The notes under the pieces were generated by a model. The model was not told the DNA's origin. It was given only the letters and a program-made list of their open reading frames with translations, and searched no databases. From Paenibacillaceae bacterium (GTDB lineage Bacteria; Bacillota; Bacilli; Paenibacillales; Paenibacillaceae), in NCBI GenBank assembly GCA_004134985.1, contig REGQ01000003.1, positions 19,796 through 83,795 of the forward strand: a DNA stretch of 64,000 nucleotides, given 5' to 3'. The translations under genes and the position numbers were made by a program. Shown one piece after another: positions 16,952 to 26,112 of this stretch. Every line of letters begins with the position of its first letter. Positions within the stretch are counted from its first letter, which is position 1.

Positions 16952-18567
16952 GACTGAAAGCTTTGCTTGTAGATGATGAGGTTCATATTTTGAACAATCT
17001 ATCGAAAGTACTCCCCTGGGAAGATATGAATATTGAAATTATCGGTTTGGCCCGAAGCGGCGTTGACGCGCTGGAGACAGCTACCCTGCACCGCCCGGAT
17101 CTGATCCTGACGGACATTCGAATGCCAATCATGGATGGGATCAAGCTCGTTCAGCTCCTGCGGGAGCAGGAATTAGCCTGTGAAGTGCTGCTGCTCTCCG
17201 GCTATCAGGAGTTTGAATACGCAAGGACAGCGATCCGCTATGGTGTGAAGGACTATATCAGCAAACCGATCGACTACCACGAACTGGAGCAAACGGTGCG
17301 CAATATTGCGGCGCAAATTATCGAGATGAGAAACAGGCAATCGAGGGAACAGCGACTGCGAAGAATGGCGTCCTGGGCGAACGAAAACTATTTGCTCCAC
17401 TCTCTGCTCGGACAGGAGGCCGCTGAGGAAGAAGCGCTATGGTGGGAGGAAGATGCTGAACATGCAGGCCAGGAGAGCTACAGCGTCCTGCTGTTCGATC
17501 TGGAAGGCTACACCCGCCAGTCTATTCTGTGGCCTGTCGAAGAGCGCAAAGCCTGGAACTTGCATATTAAAACCGCGCTGAAAGACATGCTCTCCAAGGT
17601 GCTGGAACAGTACACCGTACTGCAGGTCCGCGAAGGCGAGTGGTGTGTTGTCTGTTATTACCCCGGTGACGGGAAGGGCATGACCAGGGAGCAGATACGG
17701 CCCGGTTATGAGCGGCTGCAGAAGCTCGTAAGTGAAAAGGAAGGCATGCTCATTCGGATGTGTGTGGAGCACAGTCCGCTGGAACTGCATCAGATGGCAT
17801 CCATGTACCAGCGGATGCAGCAAACGCTTATCTTAAGTACGCCCCAGGAGTGGTTCCTGCAGACGGAGGCGCCGCCTGCCAAGCCAGAGAGCCCCGACAC
17901 GAGCGGTGCTGCTGAAGCCGCTGAATCACAGTGGCGATGGACCGAGCAAATCGGCAGCGGGCTGCGGAACGGCAATCATGAACTGCTCGCTCAGGTGATG
18001 TCCGAATTAAAAAGCTATGTCGGCCACCTGAATGAGAGCGGTGTTGGCCGGGTTGAGAAGGTGCTGCACTATTTGCTCATTCATCTGTTCCGGGAAATGC
18101 GCGAGCTGCAATTATTGTCCGTGGAGCAAGAGGAACTGGTCTGGCTGAGCCTGCAGGAGTCGCTAAGTCTGAAGGAACTGCTGTCGCTCATTATGTCACT
18201 GGTCGAGCAGACCAAAGAATCGCCGCTGGGCAAAAAATCGTCAGAGCGGCTCATGCTGACCGCGCACAACTATATTCAACAGCATCTGGGGAGAGACTTC
18301 GGCATTGAGGACATCGCCGATTACCTTGGCATCAGCTGCAGTTATTTCTGCCTGCTGTTCAAAAACCACTTCGGAGAAACGTTCGTCGAACATCTAACCA
18401 AGCAGCGCATTGAAACCGCCAAGAGCCTGCTCAGCAGCAGCGATAAATCGATTACTCAGATCGGCGCTGTCGTCGGTTATCAGGAACGGCGGTATTTTAC
18501 CAAAGTGTTTCAGAAATACACCGGCATGACCCCATCAGAATTCCGCCTCAAGGATGTCATAATATAA
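16948..18567 (+). CDS. AraC-type response regulator, YesN-like
   Basis: A 539-residue protein. The receiver domain (residues 1-120) has the acidic pair VDDE, the phosphoacceptor Asp in LILTDIRMP (near residue 55) and Lys in YISKPI. A long linker with a GGDEF-unlike middle domain leads to two AraC helix-turn-helix units at about 445-535 (LGISCSYFCLLFKNHFGETF, then YFTKVFQKYTGMTPSEFR). Coupled to the kinase by a 4-base overlap; the expected target is the 11914 promoter. Confidence 0.92.
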   Translation: MRLKALLVDDEVHILNNLSKVLPWEDMNIEIIGLARSGVDALETATLHRPDLILTDIRMPIMDGIKLVQLLREQELACEVLLLSGYQEFEYARTAIRYGVKDYISKPIDYHELEQTVRNIAAQIIEMRNRQSREQRLRRMASWANENYLLHSLLGQEAAEEEALWWEEDAEHAGQESYSVLLFDLEGYTRQSILWPVEERKAWNLHIKTALKDMLSKVLEQYTVLQVREGEWCVVCYYPGDGKGMTREQIRPGYERLQKLVSEKEGMLIRMCVEHSPLELHQMASMYQRMQQTLILSTPQEWFLQTEAPPAKPESPDTSGAAEAAESQWRWTEQIGSGLRNGNHELLAQVMSELKSYVGHLNESGVGRVEKVLHYLLIHLFREMRELQLLSVEQEELVWLSLQESLSLKELLSLIMSLVEQTKESPLGKKSSERLMLTAHNYIQQHLGRDFGIEDIADYLGISCSYFCLLFKNHFGETFVEHLTKQRIETAKSLLSSSDKSITQIGAVVGYQERRYFTKVFQKYTGMTPSEFRLKDVII

Positions 18568-18588
18568 ATTATAAGGATGGTGACGATT

Positions 18589-20262
18589 ATGAATGTATCG
18601 CAATGGACGTTGGAGGAAAAGATCGGCCAGCTGTTTATTTGCGGATTCGATGGGCTGGAGCCGGATGATGCCATTCGGGCGCTAACGAAGGAATATCATA
18701 TAGGCGGCATCGTATATTTCAGAAGAAACGTGGCATCCGTGGAGCAAATCAGCAGCCTGTCGCACAATTTGCAAAGACTGCCGCGCAGCCGTTCGGACAT
18801 CCCGCTGTTCATCTCGATCGATCAGGAAGGCGGCATGGTATCGCGTCTTGATCATGACGGAATAAGCCGCATTCCGGGCAATATGTCGCTGGGCGCGGCA
18901 GATGATGCGGAATTAACGTTTGAAACCGCCGTGCTGTCCGCCAACGAAATGATTGCTTTGGGGATGAACCTGAATTTTGCTCCCTGTATCGATGTCAACA
19001 ACAACGCCGCCAATCCGGTGATTGGTGTCCGATCATTCGGCGAAAATCCGGAGCGTGTAGCCACCCACGGCGTGGCTGCCATCCGCGGCTATCAGAAAAC
19101 AGGCGTCGGGGCGACCGCCAAGCATTTCCCGGGCCACGGCGATACAGCAGTTGATTCGCATCGCGGGCTGGCCGTTGTGCCGCATAACAAGGAACGGCTA
19201 TATCAGGTGGAGCTGCTGCCATTCCGCTGGGCGATTGAAGCGGGCGTCGATGCGATTATGACGGCACATGTAATCTTCCCGGCCTTCGAGCCGGATGAGA
19301 TCCCGGCGACCTTGTCGCGACGCGTGCTGACCGAGCTGCTGCGGGAAGAAATGGGCTACAAAGGCGTCATCATTACCGACTGCCTGGAAATGCACGCGAT
19401 CTCCAAGCATTGCGGCATTGCCGAAGGAGCCGTGCAGGCGATTGAAGCCGGCGCGGATATTGTGCTGGTCAGCCACACGCTGCCAGAGCAGATCGGCGCG
19501 ATTGTGGCGGTGCAGGCAGCCGTCAAAAGCGGACGCCTGAGCGAGGCGCGGATTGACCAGTCACTGGAGCGCATACTGGCGCTGAAGTCACGGAGAATTG
19601 GCCAGAACGCGCTTAGCGGCGGCGGTGAAGCGGCAGGTGCGGGCGGCTTAGCTAGTTCGGACAGCGCGATCAGCTTTGCAAGCTCGCCATTGACGCCGCC
19701 TGACGAGAGCGACGAACTGCTCGCCCGCATTGCCGAGCGCAGTGTGACGCTCGTATGCGATAGCGGCAATCTGCCGCTGGACAGCAGTCAGCCAGTACTG
19801 GTCATCTGCCCCGAGCTGCGCGGGCGCACCGAAGTCGATGAGCCTTCCCTGCACAAGTACACGCTGGAGGACGCGCTGACTGCGCTCGGCTATAAAGTGA
19901 CGCTTAATGTGATCGGCACACAGCCAACAGCAGCGGAAATTGCGGCCGCCATCGAGCAGAGCGCGCAGTTTAAACAGATCGTTGTCGTCACTTATACCGC
20001 CGAAGGGGCCATTCCAGATGGGCAGCGGGAACTCGTCAAAGCGCTCAACCAGGAGCACGATTCACAGATCATTGTCGCTTCGACCCGCAATCCATACGAT
20101 ATCGATGCATTTATGGAGACAGGCACTTACCTGTGTCTATACGAGAACCGCTCTTTTTCCATTGATGCGCTCGCCAAAATACTCGCCGGAGCACTCCGCC
20201 CGCAAGGCGTATTGCCTGTCAGCCTGAACGCGCAATACCCGGCTGGCTATCGCAAGCTGTAG
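18589..20262 (+). CDS. Glycoside hydrolase family 3, beta-N-acetylhexosaminidase (NagZ-like)
   Basis: A 557-residue cytoplasmic enzyme (no signal peptide). GH3 landmarks are IDQEGGMVSRL (near residue 85), the NagZ signature KHFPGHGDTAVDSHRGL (near 180), whose His serves as general acid/base, and the nucleophile Asp in VIITDCLEMHA (near 263). The C-terminal part is an alpha/beta domain. NagZ enzymes split GlcNAc from GlcNAc-anhMurNAc or chitobiose-like substrates. The start at 18589 is chosen because the ATG at 18577 directly abuts the ribosome site. Last gene of the locus; it supports an amino-sugar substrate for the transporter. Confidence 0.88.
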   Translation: MNVSQWTLEEKIGQLFICGFDGLEPDDAIRALTKEYHIGGIVYFRRNVASVEQISSLSHNLQRLPRSRSDIPLFISIDQEGGMVSRLDHDGISRIPGNMSLGAADDAELTFETAVLSANEMIALGMNLNFAPCIDVNNNAANPVIGVRSFGENPERVATHGVAAIRGYQKTGVGATAKHFPGHGDTAVDSHRGLAVVPHNKERLYQVELLPFRWAIEAGVDAIMTAHVIFPAFEPDEIPATLSRRVLTELLREEMGYKGVIITDCLEMHAISKHCGIAEGAVQAIEAGADIVLVSHTLPEQIGAIVAVQAAVKSGRLSEARIDQSLERILALKSRRIGQNALSGGGEAAGAGGLASSDSAISFASSPLTPPDESDELLARIAERSVTLVCDSGNLPLDSSQPVLVICPELRGRTEVDEPSLHKYTLEDALTALGYKVTLNVIGTQPTAAEIAAAIEQSAQFKQIVVVTYTAEGAIPDGQRELVKALNQEHDSQIIVASTRNPYDIDAFMETGTYLCLYENRSFSIDALAKILAGALRPQGVLPVSLNAQYPAGYRKL

Positions 20263-20433
20263 CAGTTCGTAGCCCCCTAGCGAACCGTAGCAGATCGTAG
20301 CAGACATGACCGCTGATTGGCGCCAATTTTGCAGATGGCTGTGAGCGATTACAGACAAACTATTGACGGCTGGCAGGTTAGCAACTACGATAAAAGTAAA
20401 CATGGCAATGCCCAGTAAGAGAGGAATTGGTTC

Positions 20434-21267
20434 ATGACTGCTCCTGCCGGCACTACTATATTCAGGGTGTTTAACCGCGGTGCCCGCATCGTTGACCACC
20501 CCTTGTTTTCACGTATTATTCTTATACTCATCCTATTCAATACGGTCATTATCGGTATGGAAACATACCCGTTCATCAATGATCGTTACGGAACACTGCT
20601 GCGTATCGCAGATCAGATTATTTTATGGATTTTCACATTGGAAATCATACTGAAATTAATCGCTATCAAGCCAACCTGGCATTTCTTTCGCGACAATTGG
20701 AACACCTTTGATTTGCTGATTATCATCGGCAGCCACCTGCTGGCCGGGGCGCCATTCGTAACGGTAATTCGAATTGTTCGGGTACTGCGAATTCTACGTA
20801 CCGTGTCCATCATCCCGTCGCTCAAGAAGTTGACGAACGCGTTGTTGATGACCTTGCCTTCACTCGGCACGATCAGCCTGCTGATGTTTCTGATTTTTTA
20901 CGTTTTTGGAGTCATCGGCACGTTGTTGTACCGGGATGCCGCACCTGAATTTTTCGGCTCCTTGCATCTGTCGTTTCTGACACTGTTTCAGATCATTACA
21001 CTTGATTCGTGGGCCAGCGGAATGATGCGTCCGTTGTTTGAAACTGCACCGTTTGCGTGGGTATACTTTATTTCGTTTGTGCTAGTTGGCACCTTCGTCA
21101 TTTTCAACCTGTTCGTCGGAGTAATCGTTTCAAATGTCGAGCGCGCGGAGAAAGAGGAGAAAGCCGCCTCAGGTGAACGGGATGAAGTGGCCGTCGAGCT
21201 GTCGGAGGTACGCAAAGAACTGCAGGAGCTTAAGGAAATGATCAAAAATTTGCCTGCTGGAAAATAA
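20434..21267 (+). CDS. Voltage-gated sodium channel homologue (BacNav/NaChBac-type)
   Basis: A 277-residue single-domain six-helix channel, almost the length of NaChBac (274). The voltage-sensing S4 helix has Arg every third residue (VIRIVRVLRILRTVSIIP, about 111-128). The pore loop reads TLFQIITLDSWASG, so the selectivity filter is TLDSWAS (residues 189-195), with Asp where characterised bacterial sodium channels have Glu. The C-terminus (about 235-275) is a predicted coiled coil (VELSEVRKELQELKEMIKNL) for tetramer assembly. AGAGGAATT precedes the ATG. It stands alone with its own terminator at 21394-21440. Confidence 0.92.
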   Translation: MTAPAGTTIFRVFNRGARIVDHPLFSRIILILILFNTVIIGMETYPFINDRYGTLLRIADQIILWIFTLEIILKLIAIKPTWHFFRDNWNTFDLLIIIGSHLLAGAPFVTVIRIVRVLRILRTVSIIPSLKKLTNALLMTLPSLGTISLLMFLIFYVFGVIGTLLYRDAAPEFFGSLHLSFLTLFQIITLDSWASGMMRPLFETAPFAWVYFISFVLVGTFVIFNLFVGVIVSNVERAEKEEKAASGERDEVAVELSEVRKELQELKEMIKNLPAGK

Positions 21268-21393
21268 GTTGTCGATTTAACGGATCCTCTGGCCGCGAAA
21301 CCCGCCAAAAGGGGTCGATTTAGCCAAATAGCGGATTGTGTGGCCGCATAATTCCCCCCAACGGCGGATTTCGGCGTGTTCACCGTCAATCGG

Positions 21394-21440
21394 ATGCCAA
21401 ACCCAACTTTCATCATGAGAGTCGAGTTTGGCATTTTTTC
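21394..21440 (+). terminator. Terminator
   Basis: Arms ATGCCAAAC (21394-21402) and GTTTGGCAT (21426-21434) followed by TTTTTTCG. It lies 126 bases past the channel stop codon. Confidence 0.75.
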
Positions 21441-21474
21441 GCGTTCCTTGTGAGAAGTACGATGCTAGATTAGT

Positions 21475-21603
21475 TTGTATACCCTATCTCAGCTAAGTTG
21501 GCCTGAGAGGGAAAAACTAGGAAATCACTGTGCAGCCGCGGCGAATTCCACCACGATGAGGCGCGAATCCATACATCCGTCATACCTGAGATAGGGTATA
21601 CAA
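21475..21603. mobile_element. 129-bp inverted-repeat element, copy 2
   Basis: The ends TTGTATACCCTATCTCAG (21475-21492) and CTGAGATAGGGTATACAA (21586-21603) are perfect 18-bp inverted repeats. The first 16 bases of the core end are identical to those of the element at 1424-1536, while the interior is different. No reading frame inside. MITE-like. Confidence 0.65.
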
Positions 21604-21660
21604 GGAAAGGGGTTAGTTAACTCCGATTAAATCGGTATGTTGCATCACTCTCCCTACGAT

Positions 21661-21795
21661 TCCAGTTGAGTGTGTTCAGCTACCCTATTTCATTGCCACT
21701 ATGAGTTCAGTTGGGCTCATTCAACCATCCCTATTCTTGGCCGCTATGAGTCCAGTTGGTGTGTCCAGCAACAACCAAATCGCTAACGCAGCATC
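21661..21795. repeat. 45-bp degenerate tandem repeat, three copies
   Basis: Copies start at 21661, 21706 and 21751, each opening T[TC]CAGTTGRG/TG; the first two end CTATGAG. The period is exactly 45 bp but the repeat is degenerate and not part of a credible reading frame. It lies between the MITE-like element and the end of the ssu operon. Confidence 0.65.
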
Positions 21796-21822
21796 ACTGA
21801 GCTTTGCTAATAAGCAGTAGGA

Positions 21823-21966
21823 TTACTCCTTGTCATTGTTGCTTTTGTGGTAATCCTCCAGCTCTTTTTCAATCTCTTTATCTTCCATGTTGAAGTCGCG
21901 TTCGTCATTCCGGTCCGCTGTATCCCGAATATCCAGCTTTTCCTTGATTAACTTGACATCGTCCAT
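21823..21966 (-). CDS. Small, highly charged hypothetical protein
   Basis: A 47-residue frame beginning MDDVKLIKEKLDIRD, rich in Asp, Glu and Lys, with a helical look. It lies 40 bases after the ssuB stop on the same strand. No ribosome binding site is visible before the ATG, and the sense-looking sequence continues upstream in frame (SKLLKL), so it may be the remnant of a longer gene or use an upstream start. Family not recognised. Confidence 0.4.
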   Translation of the reverse strand: MDDVKLIKEKLDIRDTADRNDERDFNMEDKEIEKELEDYHKSNNDKE

Positions 21967-22006
21967 TAGTTTGAGCAGTTTAGAACAGGTTGAGTTTAAG
22001 CAGACG

Positions 22007-22786
22007 CTAAATAGAATAGGAATGCCGACGGGCTGCCTCATCCTGATCGCTGCGTTCCAGAATTCTGTCCAAAATCAGCTTTTCAAAATGAACGAAGCTG
22101 CTGTCATGCTTGCGAGGACGATCCAGTGTGATGAGCGTATCCAGCGCAATTCGCCCATTATCAATCAGAATGACTCGATCAGCCATCGCCACTGCTTCAC
22201 TGACATCATGCGTCACCAATACCGCAGTAAACTTCTGCTCTTTCCACAGCCGCTCAATCAATTGCTGCATCTCCATGCGTGTCAACGCGTCAAGCGCACC
22301 CAGCGGCTCATCAAGCAGCAGCAGCCGCGGTGAGCCGGCCAGTGCCCGCGCCAATGCCACACGCTGCCGCTGGCCGCCTGAGAGCACACCCGGCCACTCT
22401 CCCGCGCGCTCCCGCAGTCCGACCTGCTCCAGCGCTTCAAGCGCTTGTTCCTTGCTGCCGGATTTGGTACCGATCCGCACATTGTCAACCGCTCGTTTCC
22501 ATGGCAGCAGCCGCGCATCCTGAAACAGCATTCTTGTCTCTTCACGAATGCCGGCTATCGCCGTATCATCCGCAGTAAGTGAACCCTCTGTCGGCTGCTC
22601 CAACCCGGCGATCAGCCTGAGCAGCGTGCTTTTTCCGCAGCCGCTTCGCCCGACGATCGCGACGAACTGCCCTGCAGGAATGTCCAGGTCGATGCCCTGA
22701 AGCACTTCTTTCTCTCCGAAGCGCTTAACTGCGCTGCGAACGACAAGCGGTGAACCGGTGTTGCTGGAGTTGATGTATGCGCTCAT
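22007..22786 (-). CDS. ssuB: Aliphatic sulfonate ABC transporter ATPase SsuB
   Basis: A 259-residue ATP-binding protein: Walker [10 protein letters not shown] (near residue 44), Q-loop region [10 protein letters not shown], signature [15 protein letters not shown] (about 135), Walker [13 protein letters not shown] (about 156) and the switch His in VTHD. The Q-loop sequence is typical for the nitrate/sulfonate/taurine (SsuB/TauB/NrtD) subfamily. A GGGGAGATAACAT leader precedes the ATG. Last of four ssu genes; cytoplasmic partner of the permease at 22826. Confidence 0.9.
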   Translation of the reverse strand: MSAYINSSNTGSPLVVRSAVKRFGEKEVLQGIDLDIPAGQFVAIVGRSGCGKSTLLRLIAGLEQPTEGSLTADDTAIAGIREETRMLFQDARLLPWKRAVDNVRIGTKSGSKEQALEALEQVGLRERAGEWPGVLSGGQRQRVALARALAGSPRLLLLDEPLGALDALTRMEMQQLIERLWKEQKFTAVLVTHDVSEAVAMADRVILIDNGRIALDTLITLDRPRKHDSSFVHFEKLILDRILERSDQDEAARRHSYSI

Positions 22787-22825
22787 ATGTTATCTCCCCT
22801 TCCCGTGCCCGACTGCACTTTCCAT

Positions 22826-23605
22826 TCAGCGCTTCGCATAGTTCGGATGCCATTTGAGCAGTTCCTGCTCAAGCAGCTTGGCTGCAATATCGGACAGCTT
22901 GCCCAGCAGAGCGTAGATAATGATCGCCAGCACAACAATGTCCAACCGCATAAATTCACGGGCGTTCATCGCCATATAACCGATTCCCGAATTGGCAGAG
23001 ATGGTTTCGGCTACAATCAGCGTCAGCCACATAAACCCTAGCGCATAGCGGACGCCAACCAGAATAGAGGAGACGGCGCCAGGCAAAATTACGTGACGAT
23101 ACAAAGCTGGCCCTCGCAAACCATAAACTTTCGCCATTTCCACCAGTCCGGGATCAATAGACCGGATACCGTGGAGCGTATTCATATAAATTGGAAAAAA
23201 GACGCCGAGCACGACGAGAAAAATTTTAGCTGTCTCGTCAATGCCGAACCACAGAATAACCAGTGGAATAAGCGCCAGATGGGGGACATTGCGCACCATC
23301 TGTACCGTGCTGTCCAGCAGGCGATGGGCCGATCGCGAAACCCCGTTCAGCAAACCGAGGGCAAAGCCGATGCCGCCGCCAATGGCGAATCCAATCAAGG
23401 CACGCCTGGTACTGCTCCAGATATATTCAAAAAGCACACCCGATTTTCCGAGCGTCCACGCCGCCTCCACAACTTTAAGCGGTGTGGGCAGCGTGCGCGT
23501 AGAGATCAGCCCGTATTGGCCGAGCAGCTGCCACAACGCTAAAATGAGCAAGGGGATAAACGCCGGCGCAAAGCGGCTGTTGACGAGTTTGTTCCATACT
23601 TTCAT
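22826..23605 (-). CDS. ssuC: Aliphatic sulfonate ABC transporter permease SsuC
   Basis: A 259-residue membrane protein with about six segments and the loop GLRGPALYRHVILPGAVSSI typical of the SsuC/TauC family. The ATG at 23605 follows GGGGGGAACGATT; an earlier in-frame ATG at 23653 lies within the ssuD end and has no ribosome site. Membrane component of the sulfonate importer. Confidence 0.9.
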   Translation of the reverse strand: MKVWNKLVNSRFAPAFIPLLILALWQLLGQYGLISTRTLPTPLKVVEAAWTLGKSGVLFEYIWSSTRRALIGFAIGGGIGFALGLLNGVSRSAHRLLDSTVQMVRNVPHLALIPLVILWFGIDETAKIFLVVLGVFFPIYMNTLHGIRSIDPGLVEMAKVYGLRGPALYRHVILPGAVSSILVGVRYALGFMWLTLIVAETISANSGIGYMAMNAREFMRLDIVVLAIIIYALLGKLSDIAAKLLEQELLKWHPNYAKR

Positions 23606-23621
23606 AATCGTTCCCCCCGAA

Positions 23622-24770
23622 TCAGGCATGCTTGCCGGACTTCGGCCGCACATTGTAGGCTACCAGTTCGCCGGAAGCAGCAATTTGGGCTGGGGCCCCA
23701 TCCTCTGTCTCATTGCGCTGCTTCAATGGCAGCAAAGGGAACAACAACTCGGCGGCACGATAAGCCTCCTCCAGATGCGGGTAGCCCGATAGAATAAACG
23801 TTTCGATGCCAAGCTCGGCATACTCCTTGATTCGCTCTGCCACTGTTGCCGCGTCGCCAACAAGCGCTGTGCCGGCTCCTCCGCGGACAAGACCGATGCC
23901 CGCCCACAGATTGGGCGAGATGACGAGCGAGGATTTGTCGCCTTTGTGCAGCGCTCCCATCCGCTTCTGTCCGACAGAGTCATACCGTGCTAGAATACGC
24001 TGCGCCTCCGCGATTGTCTCCTCATCGACATGGCTGATAAGCCGCTCCGCAGCCTCCCATGCTTCATCGTCCGTATCTCTGACAATGACATGAAGCCGAA
24101 TGCCGAATTTAACCTGTCTGCCTTGCTTGGCTGCAAGTTCCCTTACTTCCGCAATTTTCTGCGCCACTTCGGCAGGCGGCTCGCCCCAGGTCAAGTAAAC
24201 ATCGACATGGTCTGCAGCGAGCTGCTGCGCCGCGGGCGACGAACCGCCGAAGTACAGAGGAGGATACGGCTGCTGCAGCGCAGGAAACAAAACTTGACTC
24301 GCTTCCGTACGCAAGTATTTGCCGCTATATGTTACTTCCTCCCCTTGCATCAAACGCCGCCAGATGGTCATAAATTCATCTGTCTGTTCGTACCGCTCTT
24401 GGTGGGACAAGAAAATTCCATCCCCAGCCAACTCATGCGGATCGCCGCCTGTCACAATATTGACCAGCAGCCGTCCGCCGGAAAGCCGGTCGAATGTGGC
24501 AGCCATTCTAGCCGCGGTCGAAGGGGACATCAGTCCCGGACGAACGGCCACGAGAAATTTCAGCCTTCGGGTGGCGGATATGAGAGATGATGCCGCTACC
24601 CAGGCATCTTCGCACGCTTTACCCGTAGGCACCAGCACGCCATGATAGCCGAGGCGATCGGCGGCTTTCGCAATTTGCTGGATATAATCATAATCAACGG
24701 CGCGAGCGCCTTCCGCTGTACCCAGATATCTTCCATCCCCATGAAGGGGAATAAACCAGAACAGTTCCAT
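23622..24770 (-). CDS. ssuD: FMNH2-dependent alkanesulfonate monooxygenase SsuD
   Basis: A 382-residue luciferase-fold flavin monooxygenase, very close to the usual 381. It starts [17 protein letters not shown] and contains [24 protein letters not shown] and [16 protein letters not shown], all conserved in SsuD. It splits alkanesulfonates to aldehyde and sulfite using FMNH2 and oxygen. The start at 24770 follows GAGGAG by 10 bases. No FMN reductase gene (ssuE) is in the window, so reduced flavin must come from elsewhere. Part of the ssuADCB operon for sulfur starvation. Confidence 0.93.
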   Translation of the reverse strand: MELFWFIPLHGDGRYLGTAEGARAVDYDYIQQIAKAADRLGYHGVLVPTGKACEDAWVAASSLISATRRLKFLVAVRPGLMSPSTAARMAATFDRLSGGRLLVNIVTGGDPHELAGDGIFLSHQERYEQTDEFMTIWRRLMQGEEVTYSGKYLRTEASQVLFPALQQPYPPLYFGGSSPAAQQLAADHVDVYLTWGEPPAEVAQKIAEVRELAAKQGRQVKFGIRLHVIVRDTDDEAWEAAERLISHVDEETIAEAQRILARYDSVGQKRMGALHKGDKSSLVISPNLWAGIGLVRGGAGTALVGDAATVAERIKEYAELGIETFILSGYPHLEEAYRAAELLFPLLPLKQRNETEDGAPAQIAASGELVAYNVRPKSGKHA

Positions 24771-24808
24771 AAATGCATCGCTCCTCAATCCCAGGCAGGG
24801 TATGATTG

Positions 24809-25801
24809 CTATTTAATAACCGCTTTGCTCAGATCAATCGCCTCGGGAATCAGCTCCAGCCCAAGGAAAGTATCTGCGATCTTCTGCTGCTCGGCCAGCG
24901 TCTCATCGCTGATTTTGATTACACCAAAGCCGCGATGTGATAATGCCTGCTCCAGGGACGGCACATCTAATCCCAATGCCGGAGCCAGAAGTTTGGCTAC
25001 TTCAGGCAGGTTGTTCTTCGCCCACTGATCCGTCTCATCAAGCTGCTCCAGAATCGCGTCGACAGCTTTCGAGTGATTGGAAGCAAAGTCACGGGAGGCC
25101 AAGTAGAACTCATAGTTTTTCACAATTCCAGTACCATCGGTCAGCACTCTGGCCTTGGTCGCGAGCTGTGCTGCGGAGTAGAACGGTTCCCAGATGACCC
25201 AGGCATCGACATTGCCGCTCTCGAACGCTGCCCTTGCATCCGCCGGAGGCAGAAACACAACCTCGATATCGCTATAGGACAAACCCTCTTTCTCCAGGTA
25301 CTTCACAAGCAAGTAATGCACGTTTGATCCTTTATTCAGCGCTACCTTCTTGCCTTTCAGGTCCGCAACCGACTGAATTGGGGAATTTTCCGGTACGAGC
25401 AGCGCTTCCGCGGCCGGGCTTTCCGGTGAATGCGCCAGATAAACGAGCGGTGTGCCTGCAGCCTGTGCAAAAATCGGCGGCGCCTCTCCCGTGTGCCCGA
25501 CATCGATACTGCCGACGTTAACTGCCTCCAGCAGCTGCGGTCCGCCCGGAAATTCCGTCCATTGCACCGTATAGCCAAGCTTGTCGAGCTTTTCTTCCAA
25601 TCCGCCGCGCTCCTTCATAATGTTGACCGAGGCGTACTTCTGGTATCCGATGCGCACAACTTTCGTTTTTCCTCCTTCACTCTCTCCGCTCTTGCCAGAA
25701 TTTCCTGAACCGCATGCTGTTAAGCCCAGCAAGGCGACGATCATCACAACTGCAATCACCCAATTTCCCGCACGTGCGCTTCCCCACTTCATTTGAACCA
25801 T
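24809..25801 (-). CDS. ssuA: Aliphatic sulfonate-binding lipoprotein SsuA
   Basis: A 330-residue substrate-binding protein. The signal peptide ends in the lipobox GLTAC (Cys near residue 30). The mature protein has [23 protein letters not shown] and [20 protein letters not shown], typical of SsuA/TauA. GGGGAG stands before the start; ATGs at 25801 and 25792 are both possible. First gene of the operon, divergent from a regulator that contains an SsuA-like domain. Confidence 0.92.
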   Translation of the reverse strand: MVQMKWGSARAGNWVIAVVMIVALLGLTACGSGNSGKSGESEGGKTKVVRIGYQKYASVNIMKERGGLEEKLDKLGYTVQWTEFPGGPQLLEAVNVGSIDVGHTGEAPPIFAQAAGTPLVYLAHSPESPAAEALLVPENSPIQSVADLKGKKVALNKGSNVHYLLVKYLEKEGLSYSDIEVVFLPPADARAAFESGNVDAWVIWEPFYSAAQLATKARVLTDGTGIVKNYEFYLASRDFASNHSKAVDAILEQLDETDQWAKNNLPEVAKLLAPALGLDVPSLEQALSHRGFGVIKISDETLAEQQKIADTFLGLELIPEAIDLSKAVIK

Positions 25802-25844
25802 TTGGCTCCCCGCCTTTCGTAATTTTTATAATACCAACTAAATT

Positions 25845-25858
25845 ACTATGTTTAATTA
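25845..25858 (-). promoter_or_regulatory. Repeated motif ATTAAACATAGT upstream of ssuA
   Basis: On the minus strand TAATTAAACATAGT lies just downstream of the -10 box of the ssuA promoter. The 12-base core recurs, in the orientation of the opposite transcript, at 26014-26025 before the divergent regulator gene. The shared, orientation-matched motif suggests a common operator. Confidence 0.55.
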
Positions 25859-25864
25859 ACTTTG

Positions 25865-25893
25865 AAGTTATCACCTGAGATTATAACTGTCAA
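25865..25893 (-). promoter_or_regulatory. Sigma-A promoter of ssuADCB
   Basis: Minus strand: TTGACA (25888-25893), 17-bp spacer, TAACTT (25865-25870). The distance to the ssuA start is about 64 bases. Confidence 0.6.
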
Positions 25894-26013
25894 CGAAATG
25901 ATGAGAATTGAGGAACAATGAGGAGGAATGAGGAAAATAACACGGAAAAATCGGGAACGTTCACCCACTGCTCCCCGAATTGCCAATTGAAGTTTGACGT
26001 GGTTTCGTTTATG

Positions 26014-26025
26014 ATTAAACATAGT
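26014..26025 (+). promoter_or_regulatory. Second copy of ATTAAACATAGT motif
   Basis: Identical in 12 bases to the motif before ssuA and also followed by NATTT. It is located 88 bases upstream of the HTH-SBP regulator start, after a TTGACG box (25994-25999). Confidence 0.55.
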
Positions 26026-26112
26026 TATTTCTTATAAATCCTATAAGCAAAGTTTGAATATAAATGAGATGAAATAAACTGCAGCTCATGTCGCCGATCA
26101 GGAGGCCGTGTT

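Noticed and set aside
20263-20433. Short GTAGCAG-type repeats after the GH3 gene
   Set aside because: Only a few short copies; not distinguishable from chance.
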